From JAVJUV01 sp047314965 (GTDB lineage: Bacteria; Pseudomonadota; Alphaproteobacteria; Rhodobacterales; Rhodobacteraceae): a stretch of 64,000 nucleotides of DNA. The stretch lies in the NCBI RefSeq assembly GCF_047314965.1, contig NZ_JBLBVK010000042.1:1-64000 (forward strand), given 5' to 3'. Made by a program: the position numbers and the translations under genes. How positions within the stretch are numbered: position 1 is the first letter of the stretch; each line of letters opens with the position of its first letter. Of this stretch, positions 51,188 to 59,722 are shown piece by piece. The notes below the pieces were generated by a model. The model had not been told where the DNA came from. It saw nothing but the letters and a program-made list of their open reading frames with translations, and searched no databases.

Positions 51188-52303
51188 TCAATAAGCGCCC
51201 TCGTCAAGCACGCCATCGCTGGACATCTGCGCGTATAACAAGCCTTCCCTCAGACCACGGTCCGCAACGGACAAACGGTCGGTTGGCCAGACCCGCAGCA
51301 AGGCTTGCAGAATGGCGGCCCCCGACATGATCAGCGCATGCCTATCCCGCCCGATCCGCGGGTCCTTGCGGCGGCCCTCCGGGCCCAGATCGAGGTAATC
51401 TCGGATGACCCTGTCGATCTGATCTGACGTCATACGCAGACCATCGACTTTCGACCTGTCATAGCGCTTCAATCCGAGATGACTGGCAGCGACCGTGGTC
51501 ACGGTACCTGAAGTGCCGATAATCTGAAAACCCTCTCTTGTCTGCTCAGCTTCATAAGGAGAAAAATCCGCAAGATTTTCTTCAAAGAACCAGCTCATCA
51601 AAGCAAATCGCGCGGCGTCATCCGTAACATCATCGAACTGGTCCCGAAGCGTCGCAACACCCAAGGGAACCGAAATCCAGTCTACAACATGCGCAGCAGG
51701 GAACGGCGACGCCAGATCAGGCTTGAAGCCTGAGTGAAGGCGCATGATTGCGCGTTGCCGTTCGTGCTTGGGTACTTTGCTCAGGTCGATCCAAACCAGC
51801 TCCGTAGAGCCCCCGCCGATGTCCACGACCAGAAGCTGCTCGGTCTTGGTCGAAACCAGCGGAGCACAAGAGATAACCGCTAGCCGGGCCTCTTCCTCAG
51901 GCTCGATGATCTCGAGGCGCAGTCCGGTCTCGCGGACTACTGCCTTCATGAATTGAGCACCGTTTCGCGCCCGCCGGCATGCTTCTGTCGCCACAAGACG
52001 CATGCGCCGTACCTGGTGCTTGGCGATCTTCTTACGGCAAATCTTGAGGGCACCGATCGTGCGCTGCATCGAAGCGTTCGACAGCCGACCGGACGCTTCG
52101 AGTCCCAAACCTAGCTGCACGGATTTGGAAAAACTGTCGACAACATGAAATTGATTGCCCTTTGGCTGGGCAATCAGCATCCGGCACGAGTTGGTGCCGA
52201 GGTCCAGCGCGGCATATAGCTCTGCTGGGTCGGCTTTTGCGGGCACTGACGGCTCTACCGCATGCGGGAGCCGTGTCGCGCCCTCAGGACGCTTGGGCGG
52301 CAT
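51188..52303 (-). CDS. Ppx/GppA-family phosphatase
   Basis: 371 residues. ASKHA fold: first phosphate loop YAALDLGTNSCRMLI (about 29-43), second VVDIGGGSTELVWID, and a GTSGTVTTVAASH motif. Members hydrolyse polyphosphate or pppGpp. The length (no C-terminal HD domain) is that of the short alphaproteobacterial form. A proline-rich N-terminal extension (about 27 residues) precedes the domain. It is divergent from the C1 operon. Confidence 0.9.
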   Translation of the reverse strand: MPPKRPEGATRLPHAVEPSVPAKADPAELYAALDLGTNSCRMLIAQPKGNQFHVVDSFSKSVQLGLGLEASGRLSNASMQRTIGALKICRKKIAKHQVRRMRLVATEACRRARNGAQFMKAVVRETGLRLEIIEPEEEARLAVISCAPLVSTKTEQLLVVDIGGGSTELVWIDLSKVPKHERQRAIMRLHSGFKPDLASPFPAAHVVDWISVPLGVATLRDQFDDVTDDAARFALMSWFFEENLADFSPYEAEQTREGFQIIGTSGTVTTVAASHLGLKRYDRSKVDGLRMTSDQIDRVIRDYLDLGPEGRRKDPRIGRDRHALIMSGAAILQALLRVWPTDRLSVADRGLREGLLYAQMSSDGVLDEGAY

Positions 52304-52451
52304 GACGCCCTCCGAAATCAGGTTGCCTCCACGCTACACCCCGTCAAGGCTTTCGCGCAAGAGCGACGCCGATGTTCAAGAAGATAGTGAGTAATTTTCA
52401 GGTTGAGCCCATTGTTCCTCGCGGGTTGCTTCGGTTAAACGACCATACGTC

Positions 52452-52464
52452 GCGAAGCTTTCGC
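52452..52464. promoter_or_regulatory. Palindrome upstream of the C1 operon
   Basis: GCGAA-GCT-TTCGC, a perfect 5-bp inverted repeat with 3-base centre, in the 231-bp divergent spacer between the Ppx/GppA gene and the virulence-factor-like gene (start 52535). It may be an operator; no known consensus matches. Confidence 0.3.
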
Positions 52465-52534
52465 AAGATGTCGAAAATCGCACATGATTCCCAACGTGCC
52501 CGGCGTAGGTGTGGCGCAACTTGGAGATACGCGA

Positions 52535-52831
52535 ATGCCTGAGGTTACCGTCGTTTTTTGGAGGGATATCCCGGCACAAGTTATCGTCGGTAAGGGTCGG
52601 CGAGGCACGAAAGCGCCGCTTCCTGAACGTTTCGAACAAGCAATCGACCGCGCCGCGATGAAGGTCGGTGCCTCGGACACGGATGCATACCTTGCGGAAT
52701 GGCGCAAGGCAGCACCCTACACCCTGGAAGGTGACGCCGAGGAGATCGCCGCCTCTGAAGCGGCGCGTATCGACAGAGAATATGATCGGGACCGGATCAA
52801 GGCCCTGATCGAGAATGACGGTTGGGCATGA
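52535..52831 (+). CDS. Virulence-factor-like small protein (PF13769-type)
   Basis: 98 residues beginning MPEVTVVFWRDIPAQVIVGKGRRGTK. A short acidic protein; the VVFWRDIPAQV opening and the later AAPYTLEGD block match a family known only as 'virulence factor', found next to corrinoid C1-transfer genes in roseobacters. The real role is unknown. ATG 52535 has GGAG upstream; the longer frame from 52484 is unsupported. It is the first gene of the operon with the MetF-like reductase. Confidence 0.75.
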   Translation: MPEVTVVFWRDIPAQVIVGKGRRGTKAPLPERFEQAIDRAAMKVGASDTDAYLAEWRKAAPYTLEGDAEEIAASEAARIDREYDRDRIKALIENDGWA

Positions 52832-52857
52832 CGCCTAGCGAAATTGGGAAAGCTTTC

Positions 52858-53781
52858 ATGGCGCTTTTGAACTTCAGAAGGAAGACCGACGAGGCCCATC
52901 GGGTTGATACAAAGGTCGCAGATTTCCTTAACGACTTCTCTATCGAAGTCATGCCGCGCACTGCCGAAAAGGTGGAAGATTTCCGCGCCATTCTTCCGGA
53001 GGGAACGCGGGTCTACATCGCGCATATCGAGGGCACTCCGATCGATGACATGGTCGCGACCGCAAAGCGCCTTTCGGCGGACGGATTTCAGGTCATGCCG
53101 CACTTCCCTGCCCGCATCATCAAGGATCAGGCCACACTAGGCGACTGGATCGCCCGCTATCAGGGAGAAGCCGGCATCACGCAGGCCCTCCTTCTTGCCG
53201 GCGGCGTGACCGAACCGGCCGGAGATTTCCATTCGTCCATGCAACTCATGGAAACGGGCCTGTTTGACAAAACGGGCTTCAAACGCCTGCATGTTGCGGG
53301 ACATCCGGAGGGCAATCGCGACATCGATCCCAAGGGCGGCAGCGCCAATGTGGATGCCGCTTTGAAATGGAAAAACGCGTTCAACGAGCGCACGGATGCC
53401 GATATGGCGATCGTGACTCAATTCGCATTTGAAGCCGATCCGATCATCAAATGGGCAAACGACGTCCAGGTTTCGGGAATTCAGCTTCCGATCCATATCG
53501 GCATCGCCGGTCCGGCAAAGCTTCAGACCCTCATCAAGTTCGCGGTCGCCTGCGGCGTGGGCCCGTCACTGCGCGTTCTGCAGAAGCGTGCGATGGACGT
53601 CACCAAGCTTGTCCTTCCTTATGAGCCGGATGATGTGGTCTCGGGGCTGGCAACCTACAAGGCCGCAAACCCCGACTTCGCCATTACACATGTCCACCTG
53701 TTCCCTCTTGGTGGGATCAAGACCTGCGCGGAGTGGGCAAAGTCGCGGGGCAGCCAGGGCGCGGCCAAGGCGGCGCAGTGA
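52858..53781 (+). CDS. MetF-like methylenetetrahydrofolate reductase
   Basis: 307 residues from ATG 52858 (MALLNFRRK); an ATG at 52828 overlapping the upstream stop (ATGA) would add ten residues. TIM-barrel of the MetF family: SIEVMPRTAEKVEDF, VYIAHIEGTPIDDM, FPARIIKDQ, LLLAGGV, HPEGN and THVHLFPLGGIK. It should interconvert methylene- and methyl-THF with flavin. As it sits beside a methyl-THF:corrinoid methyltransferase it probably oxidises methyl groups coming from demethylation rather than making methionine. The cysteine/loop pattern differs from classical MetF. Confidence 0.85.
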   Translation: MALLNFRRKTDEAHRVDTKVADFLNDFSIEVMPRTAEKVEDFRAILPEGTRVYIAHIEGTPIDDMVATAKRLSADGFQVMPHFPARIIKDQATLGDWIARYQGEAGITQALLLAGGVTEPAGDFHSSMQLMETGLFDKTGFKRLHVAGHPEGNRDIDPKGGSANVDAALKWKNAFNERTDADMAIVTQFAFEADPIIKWANDVQVSGIQLPIHIGIAGPAKLQTLIKFAVACGVGPSLRVLQKRAMDVTKLVLPYEPDDVVSGLATYKAANPDFAITHVHLFPLGGIKTCAEWAKSRGSQGAAKAAQ

Positions 53782-54440
53782 CACTCAAGGCGCTTCTCTT
53801 CGACATCGATGGAACGCTGGTCGACAGCGACCCAATCCATATTGCCGTTTTCATGGATTTCCTTGCCGAGAGAGGCGTCACCATCACGCGGTCGGACTAC
53901 ATGGAACGCATCCATGGACGGCTCAATACCGAGACATTCACCGAACTTCTCCCAGACGCCGATCCCATCGAAATGGATCTCGCCAAGGAAGCCGCTTACC
54001 GCGAGCGCCTGGGCGACACGATTGAACCGATGGCGGGAGCACGGGACCTGATCGCACGTGCGCGAGCTGCCAACATGAAAATCGGAGCGGTCACCAATGG
54101 ACCTCGTGCCAACTTGAACGCTGTCTTGAATGCGACTGGTTTGGCCGCCGCCTTTGACCACGCCGGCTCGTCCAACGATGTAAAGCGGGGCAAACCACAC
54201 CCGGAGTTGTACCTTGCGGCGCTGGCCGCACTGAACATTGCGGCACATGAAGCGCTGGTATTCGAAGACAGTCCAACCGGCATCCAGGCTGCCCGTGCGG
54301 CAGGCATCGATGTTGTCGCGATCACCAGCAGTTTGTCCGCGGACGCTCTTGTCGCTCATGGCGCGTTGTTCGCCATTTCCGACTTCAATGACCCAGCGCT
54401 TGCGCGCCACCTCTCGTCCCTCGAAGGAGCCTTTGCATGA
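53778..54440 (+). CDS. HAD-superfamily phosphatase (beta-phosphoglucomutase-like)
   Basis: 220 residues. HAD motif I LLFDIDGTLVDSD (catalytic Asp pair at the start), motif II AVTNGPR, motif III GKPHPELY, motif IV VFEDSPTGIQAARAAG; C1 cap as in phosphoglycolate phosphatase/beta-phosphoglucomutase. The GTG start overlaps the MetF-like stop (GTGA), and the stop overlaps the methyltransferase ATG. Its location inside a C1 operon is unusual; the substrate is unknown. Confidence 0.85.
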   Translation: MTLKALLFDIDGTLVDSDPIHIAVFMDFLAERGVTITRSDYMERIHGRLNTETFTELLPDADPIEMDLAKEAAYRERLGDTIEPMAGARDLIARARAANMKIGAVTNGPRANLNAVLNATGLAAAFDHAGSSNDVKRGKPHPELYLAALAALNIAAHEALVFEDSPTGIQAARAAGIDVVAITSSLSADALVAHGALFAISDFNDPALARHLSSLEGAFA

Positions 54441-55600
54441 CCCGGACCGTTGTCGAGTCAAAATCCAAAACCGTTGTCATCGGCTTTGATGAACCGTTCT
54501 GCGTGATCGGTGAGCGGATCAACCCTACTGGCCGTAAGCTTCTTGCAGCCGAACTGGAGGCCGGAGATTTCTCGACTGTAGAGAAAGATGCGCTCGAGCA
54601 GGTAGCCTGCGGCGCCCAAGTGCTCGATGTGAACGCAGGGGTGGTGTACAACTCTAACCCCAACCCCAACGAGACCGAACCGCCACTCATGCGGAAAATG
54701 ATCGAGTTGGTTCAGGGGCTTGTCGATGTCCCGCTTTGCATAGACTCGTCGGTGCCCGGCGCGCTGGAGGCTGGTCTGGCAGCGGCGGAGGGCCGCCCGC
54801 TCTTGAACTCGGTGACAGGCGAGGAAGAGCGCCTCGAGGTGGTTCTGCCGCTGGTGAAGAAGTATAACGTGCCCGTCGTCGCAATCTCGAATGACGATAC
54901 CGGCATCAGCGAGGACCCGGATGTGCGCTTTGCGGTGGCGAAGAAGATCGTCGAGCGCGCCGCCGATTTCGGGATTCCGGCGCATGATATCGTGGTCGAT
55001 CCTCTGGTAATGCCGGTCGGCGCGATGGCGACAGCAGGCGTTCAGGTCTTTACACTCGTGCGCCGCCTGCGCGAGGAACTGGGAGTGAACACCACCTGTG
55101 GGGCATCGAACATCTCGTTCGGCCTGCCCAACCGGCATGGGATCAACAATGCATTCCTGGCTATGGCCGCATCGCACGGCATGACGAGTGCGATCATGAA
55201 TCCTGTTGCGATGCCGAAGACGCTGAAATCGGTTAGTGAACGGCTCGATGAGTTGCGCGCCTTGGGGCTCGAAATTCCCGCTGAAGCAGATCCGAAGGCG
55301 CTTAGAGGCCTGGTTGGGCTGTCCAGCGACGAGGATCTTGTGCGCGAACGCATCCTTCAACTCCAGGCCCATGGCATCGTGGTTCCTGACGAAATCGACC
55401 TCGCGAAACTCGGACCACTTCTTGGCATCGGTCCGAAAACCGGCGTGGCTTCGGAAGAAATCCTTTCTATCCGCGCCGCCGATTTCCTTAACGATCACGA
55501 TCCTTCGGGCGGAAACTGGATCCGTCTGAACAAACCCGTTGCCGCTCCTGGCGGTGGTGGGCGCGGTGGACGCGAGGGACGGCGGCGGCGCCGCGCCTGA
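54437..55600 (+). CDS. Methyltetrahydrofolate:corrinoid methyltransferase
   Basis: 387 residues. Pterin-binding TIM barrel (about residues 14-270): GERINPTGRKLL, DVNAGVVYN, CIDSSVP, and ASNISFGLPNR are the signature of MeTr-type enzymes that move methyl groups between methyl-THF and a corrinoid protein. A C-terminal extension of about 115 residues is helical and ends in a Gly/Arg-rich tail (GGGGRGGREGRRRRRA). In roseobacters such genes accompany MttB-type demethylation of quaternary amines. ATG 54437 overlaps the HAD stop by four bases. Confidence 0.88.
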   Translation: MTRTVVESKSKTVVIGFDEPFCVIGERINPTGRKLLAAELEAGDFSTVEKDALEQVACGAQVLDVNAGVVYNSNPNPNETEPPLMRKMIELVQGLVDVPLCIDSSVPGALEAGLAAAEGRPLLNSVTGEEERLEVVLPLVKKYNVPVVAISNDDTGISEDPDVRFAVAKKIVERAADFGIPAHDIVVDPLVMPVGAMATAGVQVFTLVRRLREELGVNTTCGASNISFGLPNRHGINNAFLAMAASHGMTSAIMNPVAMPKTLKSVSERLDELRALGLEIPAEADPKALRGLVGLSSDEDLVRERILQLQAHGIVVPDEIDLAKLGPLLGIGPKTGVASEEILSIRAADFLNDHDPSGGNWIRLNKPVAAPGGGGRGGREGRRRRRA

Positions 55601-56035
55601 CGCCCAGCCCCCAAAGCCGTATCGCAGGCATCGTTTTCCCGTTTCACCTTGGTTGCCGGGCAAGCCCAGTCCATTCTGACGTGCGCGGCCAAGAAGAGCA
55701 CGGGCGCAATGCGCGTGAACGCGAGAGGATGGCAGTGCCTTTCGCGCCCTGTATCGAGACAGGTATCAGTCTCCTGATCCCCAAGGGCGTTGATTGGCTA
55801 CAGAGACGCAATGCCTTCATTGCGGGGGTCTTCCCGTCGCTTCGGAAACTTTGCGGCGATTGAAGTCATGGCGCTAGCCATTTTGCCAGTTACCTCATGG
55901 TTCTGCCTTTAAGGATCCGGTTTTCTGACCCTCGACTGTCGGGACAATGCCGCGCATTGGCGAAATACGGACGCTGACAGGCTTTCCCTGCTCAAACAAA
56001 ACGTTATGTTCACGCCGAATAGGCAGGACCGACAC
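55601..56035 (+). other. Long spacer inside the C1 operon
   Basis: 435 bp without a convincing gene. A 60-codon open frame (55681-55863, GTG start) has no ribosome binding site or family resemblance. CCTGT-ATCGAG-ACAGG (about 55752) is a short hairpin without T-tract. I looked for a cobalamin riboswitch, which would fit the neighbours, and did not find its conserved boxes. A promoter for the ASKHA gene may lie here. Confidence 0.4.
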
Positions 56036-58081
56036 ATGAGCGATACCGCACTCGTAATTTTCACACCATCTGGCAAGCGTGGCAGATTTCCGGTCGGAAC
56101 GCCCGTATTGACGGCAGCAAGACAGCTTGGTGTCGATCTTGACTCGGTCTGTGGCGGTCGTGGCATCTGCTCGAAATGTCAGGTTATGCCAGGATACGGC
56201 GAGTTCTCGAAACACGGAGTTAACGTGGCGGCCGATGCGCTGAGCGCATGGAATGCCGTTGAAGAGCGCTACAAGTCCAAGCGTGGCCTCATCGAAGGCC
56301 GCAGGCTGGGCTGCCAGGCGACCATCCAGGGAGACGTCGTGATCGACGTGCCGCCTGAAAGCCAGGTACACAAGCAGGTGGTGCGCAAGCGCGCCGAAGC
56401 ACGGGAAATCGTGATGAGCCCGGCTGTCCGCCTGTTCTACGTCGAGGTCGAAGAACCCGACATGCACGAACCGAGCGGTGATCTGGAACGACTGTCCAAG
56501 GCTTTGGAAACACAATGGGAGTTAGCCGGCGCTTACGCGGGACTGTCCGTGCTGGCGACTCTTCAGCCTCTCCTTCGCAGGGGCGAATGGAAGGTAACCT
56601 GCGCGGTCCACCAGGACAGCGCCTCCGCCCGCCCCCGAATCCTGAAGGTCTGGCCTGGATTTCACGAAGGTCCTGTCCTTGGCCTTGCCGTTGACCTGGG
56701 CTCCACCACCATTGCCGGACATCTCTGTGACCTTGCGTCTGGTGAGGTCGTCGCGTCTTCCGGTTTGATGAATCCCCAGATTCGGTTCGGCGAAGACCTG
56801 ATGAGCCGGGTCAGCTATTCCATGATGAACACCGGCGGCGCCGCCGAGATGACGCGTGCCGTTCGAGAGGGCATGAACCGACTCATCGGGGAAATTGCGG
56901 CCGAGGCGAATGCTACGACAGACGACATTCTCGATGCAGTCGTGGTCTGCAATCCGGTCATGCACCACCTGTTCCTGGGGATTGATCCTTATGAACTTGG
57001 CCAGGCGCCGTTCGCGCTTGCCACCTCCGATGCCGTGACGCTTTCATCGCGCGGTCTGGACCTGACACTGCACCCCGAGGCATCGGTTTATCTCCTGCCC
57101 TGCATTGCCGGGCATGTGGGGGCCGATGCGGCCGCGGTCACCCTGTCGGAAGCACCTGAAAAATCAGAAGAACTGGTGCTGGTGGTCGATGTCGGCACCA
57201 ATGCGGAAATCCAGCTAGGAGACCGTCAAGGCGGGGTTCTGGCCTGCTCTTCGCCGACTGGTCCGGCCTTCGAGGGCGCCCAAATCTCGGCGGGGCAGCG
57301 CGCTGCCCCGGGGGCGATCGAACGTGTCGAGATCGACGCGGCGACGAAGGTACCTCGGTACAAGGTGATCGGTTCCGATCTTTGGTCAGACGAAGACGGG
57401 TTCGAGACGGCTATTGCAACGACCGGTGTCACCGGGATCTGCGGTTCAGGCATCATTGAGATGGTCGCAGAAATGCGCATGGCCGGCATCCTCGACCAGA
57501 GCGGATTGATCGGTTCTCCGGAGCAGACGGGATCGGATCGGTGTTTTCTTGACGGACGCACCTATTCCTATCTTGTACGCGAGGCCGGCGAGGACGGGCG
57601 CGGAATCACCGTAACCAATCGGGATATCAGGGAAATCCAGATGGCGAAGGCAGCGCTTTATTCGGGCGCACGGTTGCTGATGGACAAGCGGGGTGTGGAT
57701 CGGGTGCAGCGGATCGTTCTGGCGGGTGCGTTCGGGGCGCATATTTCGCCGAAGCACGCGATGGTTCTGGGCATGATCCCGGATTGCCCGTTGGACAAGG
57801 TCTCATCGGCCGGAAACGCTGCGGGAACCGGCGCGCGGATCGCGCTGCTGAACCGAGAAGCGAGAACTGAAATCGAAGCAACCGTTCGGGATATACAAAA
57901 GATTGAGACCGCCATCGAACCGAGGTTCCAGGAGCACTTCGTCAACGCCTCGGCCATACCGAATGCCGTGGACAGTTTTCCCCATCTGGAACAGATAGTT
58001 AGCCTGCCGCACGTAAGTTTCAATACGGGCGAGAAAACCGATGCGGAAGGTGGCGGACGACGGAGACGGCGGCGGGGCTGA
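56036..58081 (+). CDS. Corrinoid activation protein, 2Fe-2S plus ASKHA (DUF4445)
   Basis: 681 residues. N-terminal ferredoxin domain with Cys39, Cys45, Cys48 and Cys93 for a 2Fe-2S cluster; then the RACo-type middle and ASKHA domain with nucleotide loops LAVDLGSTTIAGHLCDL (about residue 222) and VVDVGTNAEIQLG, and LAGAFGAHI. Such proteins use ATP to reduce inactive Co(II) corrinoid back to Co(I). The C-terminus is a Gly/Arg tail (EGGGRRRRRRG), like that of the methyltransferase at 54437. ATG 56036 was chosen over 56006 because MSDTALVIFTPSGKRG fits the ferredoxin start. Confidence 0.9.
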   Translation: MSDTALVIFTPSGKRGRFPVGTPVLTAARQLGVDLDSVCGGRGICSKCQVMPGYGEFSKHGVNVAADALSAWNAVEERYKSKRGLIEGRRLGCQATIQGDVVIDVPPESQVHKQVVRKRAEAREIVMSPAVRLFYVEVEEPDMHEPSGDLERLSKALETQWELAGAYAGLSVLATLQPLLRRGEWKVTCAVHQDSASARPRILKVWPGFHEGPVLGLAVDLGSTTIAGHLCDLASGEVVASSGLMNPQIRFGEDLMSRVSYSMMNTGGAAEMTRAVREGMNRLIGEIAAEANATTDDILDAVVVCNPVMHHLFLGIDPYELGQAPFALATSDAVTLSSRGLDLTLHPEASVYLLPCIAGHVGADAAAVTLSEAPEKSEELVLVVDVGTNAEIQLGDRQGGVLACSSPTGPAFEGAQISAGQRAAPGAIERVEIDAATKVPRYKVIGSDLWSDEDGFETAIATTGVTGICGSGIIEMVAEMRMAGILDQSGLIGSPEQTGSDRCFLDGRTYSYLVREAGEDGRGITVTNRDIREIQMAKAALYSGARLLMDKRGVDRVQRIVLAGAFGAHISPKHAMVLGMIPDCPLDKVSSAGNAAGTGARIALLNREARTEIEATVRDIQKIETAIEPRFQEHFVNASAIPNAVDSFPHLEQIVSLPHVSFNTGEKTDAEGGGRRRRRRG

Positions 58082-58126
58082 CGCTTGACGGTTTGACCCG
58101 CTTCGCCTAACTCAATGTGGTGGAAG

Positions 58127-58200
58127 GCGGGTGTAGCTCAATGGTAGAGCAGGAGCTTCCCAAGCTTAAGACGAGGGTTCGATTCCCTTCACCCGCTCCA
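58127..58200 (+). tRNA. tRNA-Gly (anticodon CCC)
   Basis: The 74-nt cloverleaf starts GCGGGTG and its acceptor pairs with CACCCGC before discriminator T and encoded CCA (58198-58200). D-arm GCTC/GAGC, anticodon loop TTCCCAA (anticodon CCC, reading GGG) and T-arm with GTTCGATTC are normal. It begins 46 bp after the stop of the corrinoid activator gene. Confidence 0.95.
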
Positions 58201-58769
58201 GGTCACGTTTCATTCCTCCAACTGATTGCGTCTTGGTCTCTTGAAATCAGGAGGCAGAATCCGCGCCGTTCGCGCTGCGATGCTGTCGCTCGGTTCCGAG
58301 GCCGAATGCGATCTTTGATGATCAGCACCCTTGTCCCATTGGGGTGAATTAAGATATTGATTTAAAATATTTTCAATTCTTCGGTTACGCAACAAATTCG
58401 GAAAACGCGCACGAAAATTGGCCGAACAAACGCATTTTTTCGCCGTTCCAAGATCGACCGAATCCTCGTCACATTGAAGTGCGGCCTTCATCCCGCCGCG
58501 CGGGCGAGACGGTGACCGTTGTCCCATCCCAGTGCCAGACGGCGCCGGATCGCCCGCTCACCGGGATTCTTTTCTTCTCCCGAGTGGGGGCACGGCAAGT
58601 CTGTCCATCCTGCAACAGCAGGTAGCCAACACACGGATATCCGACCATTTTCCCTGTCGGCAAAGCGTCGGCAAAGTGTATGGCAAACGTATGCCAAAAT
58701 GTCTGGCGGCCTGAATTCGTGGCTCATCCGACGGAGTACGCAGAACCCCACAGGGAATTCTACTTAGAA
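58201..58769 (+). other. 569-bp region without a clear gene
   Basis: It contains an AT-rich patch (58350-58400) and a GC-rich segment with GCGGGCGA/TCGCCCGC inverted repeats (about 58499-58557), then a CCTGC-AACA-GCAGG hairpin and repeat copy 3 (58656-58695). Short open frames on both strands lack ribosome binding sites. I see no tRNA or terminator. It may hold a decayed gene or an element scar next to tRNA-Gly. Confidence 0.35.
58656..58695 (-). repeat. Dispersed intergenic repeat, copy 3 (inverted)
   Basis: On the minus strand: GGCATACG, TTTGCCATACAC, TTTGCCGACGC, TTTGCCGAC, 40 bp, nearly identical to copies at 4443 and 36133 but in opposite orientation. It lies 75 bp upstream of the thioesterase start, unlike the other two copies, which sit between convergent stops. 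Confidence 0.75.
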
Positions 58770-59252
58770 ATGAAAGTTCTACAGGCGACACTTAATGCGG
58801 CTGACATGTTGGAAGCGGGATTGCCCGGCTGGCCCTTCGGAATGCAGGACGTTGTCCGGTTTTCCGAACTCGATCCTCTCAATCATGTCAACAACGCCGC
58901 ATATCTCAGCTGGTTCGAAACCGCGCGGATCGGCTACATCATGGAATATGGCCTGACGGGGATGACACATTCCGAGGCCGACCCCCAGATCGTGGTTAGG
59001 CGTCAATTGGTGGACTACCTGAAACCGATCCTTTTCGGCGAGTGCTATGTCGTCGCATTGCGCACGACACGGATCAAACCGTCGAGTCTCGTGATGGAGT
59101 ATGGAGTATTTGTCGACGGCCAACAAAGGGCGACGGGCGAGACGGTCATCGTCAGTCTGACGCAGGATGGCACCAACCGCCTGCCCTGGCGACCCGAAGC
59201 CGTCGGGCGGATGATTGAGCGCGACGGCGCGAAGACGGTCGGATTCCAGTAA
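58770..59252 (+). CDS. Acyl-CoA thioesterase (4HBT family)
   Basis: 160 residues. The hot-dog fold motif VRFSELDPLNHVNNAAYLSWFETARIGY contains the conserved Asp and the HVNNA(x)Y block of 4-hydroxybenzoyl-CoA/YbgC-like thioesterases. The natural substrate is unclear. ATG 58770 is preferred; ATG 58806 (residue 13) would also give a full domain, and neither has a strong ribosome binding site. Single gene, flanked by non-coding DNA on both sides. Confidence 0.85.
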   Translation: MKVLQATLNAADMLEAGLPGWPFGMQDVVRFSELDPLNHVNNAAYLSWFETARIGYIMEYGLTGMTHSEADPQIVVRRQLVDYLKPILFGECYVVALRTTRIKPSSLVMEYGVFVDGQQRATGETVIVSLTQDGTNRLPWRPEAVGRMIERDGAKTVGFQ

Positions 59253-59490
59253 TACGAATTGGATATTCCTGTTCGGGTTCCAGGCTTCCGTGAGGGAAGT
59301 TCCTTGTCATTGATCTGATAATTCGGACTTGGCGTGCTTCACCACGAGCCTGATCTGGAAGTCCCGAGCAACAGTCTTCCTATCTCAACCACGGCATCTT
59401 GCGGAATTGTTCAGCCAAGGGACCAGGCAGAACACGGCAAGTGTCCAGGTGACTCGGCGACGTTTCTTCATGCGGCACACCCCAAACGGG

Positions 59491-59628
59491 TTACTGAACT
59501 GCGTCTTGGGTGAATTCCATGGTTCGGCCTTCCGTTATTTCCCGCAGGCGAAAGTAAAGCAGCACCAGAATCACGGCGATGAATCCATAGGAGAGGACGT
59601 CTTCGCAGCAGCCCAATAAGAGCTCCAT
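59491..59628 (-). CDS. Possible small membrane protein (45 aa)
   Basis: ATG 59628 to TAA 59491 encodes 45 residues with a hydrophobic helix (YGFIAVILVLLYFRL) after MELLLGCCEDVLS and a charged tail. Two adjacent cysteines are notable. There is no clear ribosome binding site, so this is tentative. It lies downstream of pgi on the same strand. The 238 bp between the thioesterase stop and this ORF show nothing recognisable. Confidence 0.35.
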   Translation of the reverse strand: MELLLGCCEDVLSYGFIAVILVLLYFRLREITEGRTMEFTQDAVQ

Positions 59629-59722
59629 CCGATAGGGGAATCTGCGCTTCTACACCGGATCGGGTTCGACTAGGGCTTTGGACTTGTGCATGAGCGGCCC
59701 GCCAAGTCAGGCAGAACACTGC

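Noticed and set aside
54458..55663. 401-codon open frame on the minus strand
   Set aside because: Antisense to the methyl-THF:corrinoid methyltransferase gene, with no ribosome binding site or motif.
55601..56035. Cobalamin riboswitch expected before corrinoid genes
   Set aside because: The conserved B12-box and companion sequences are not present in this spacer or in 52304-52534.
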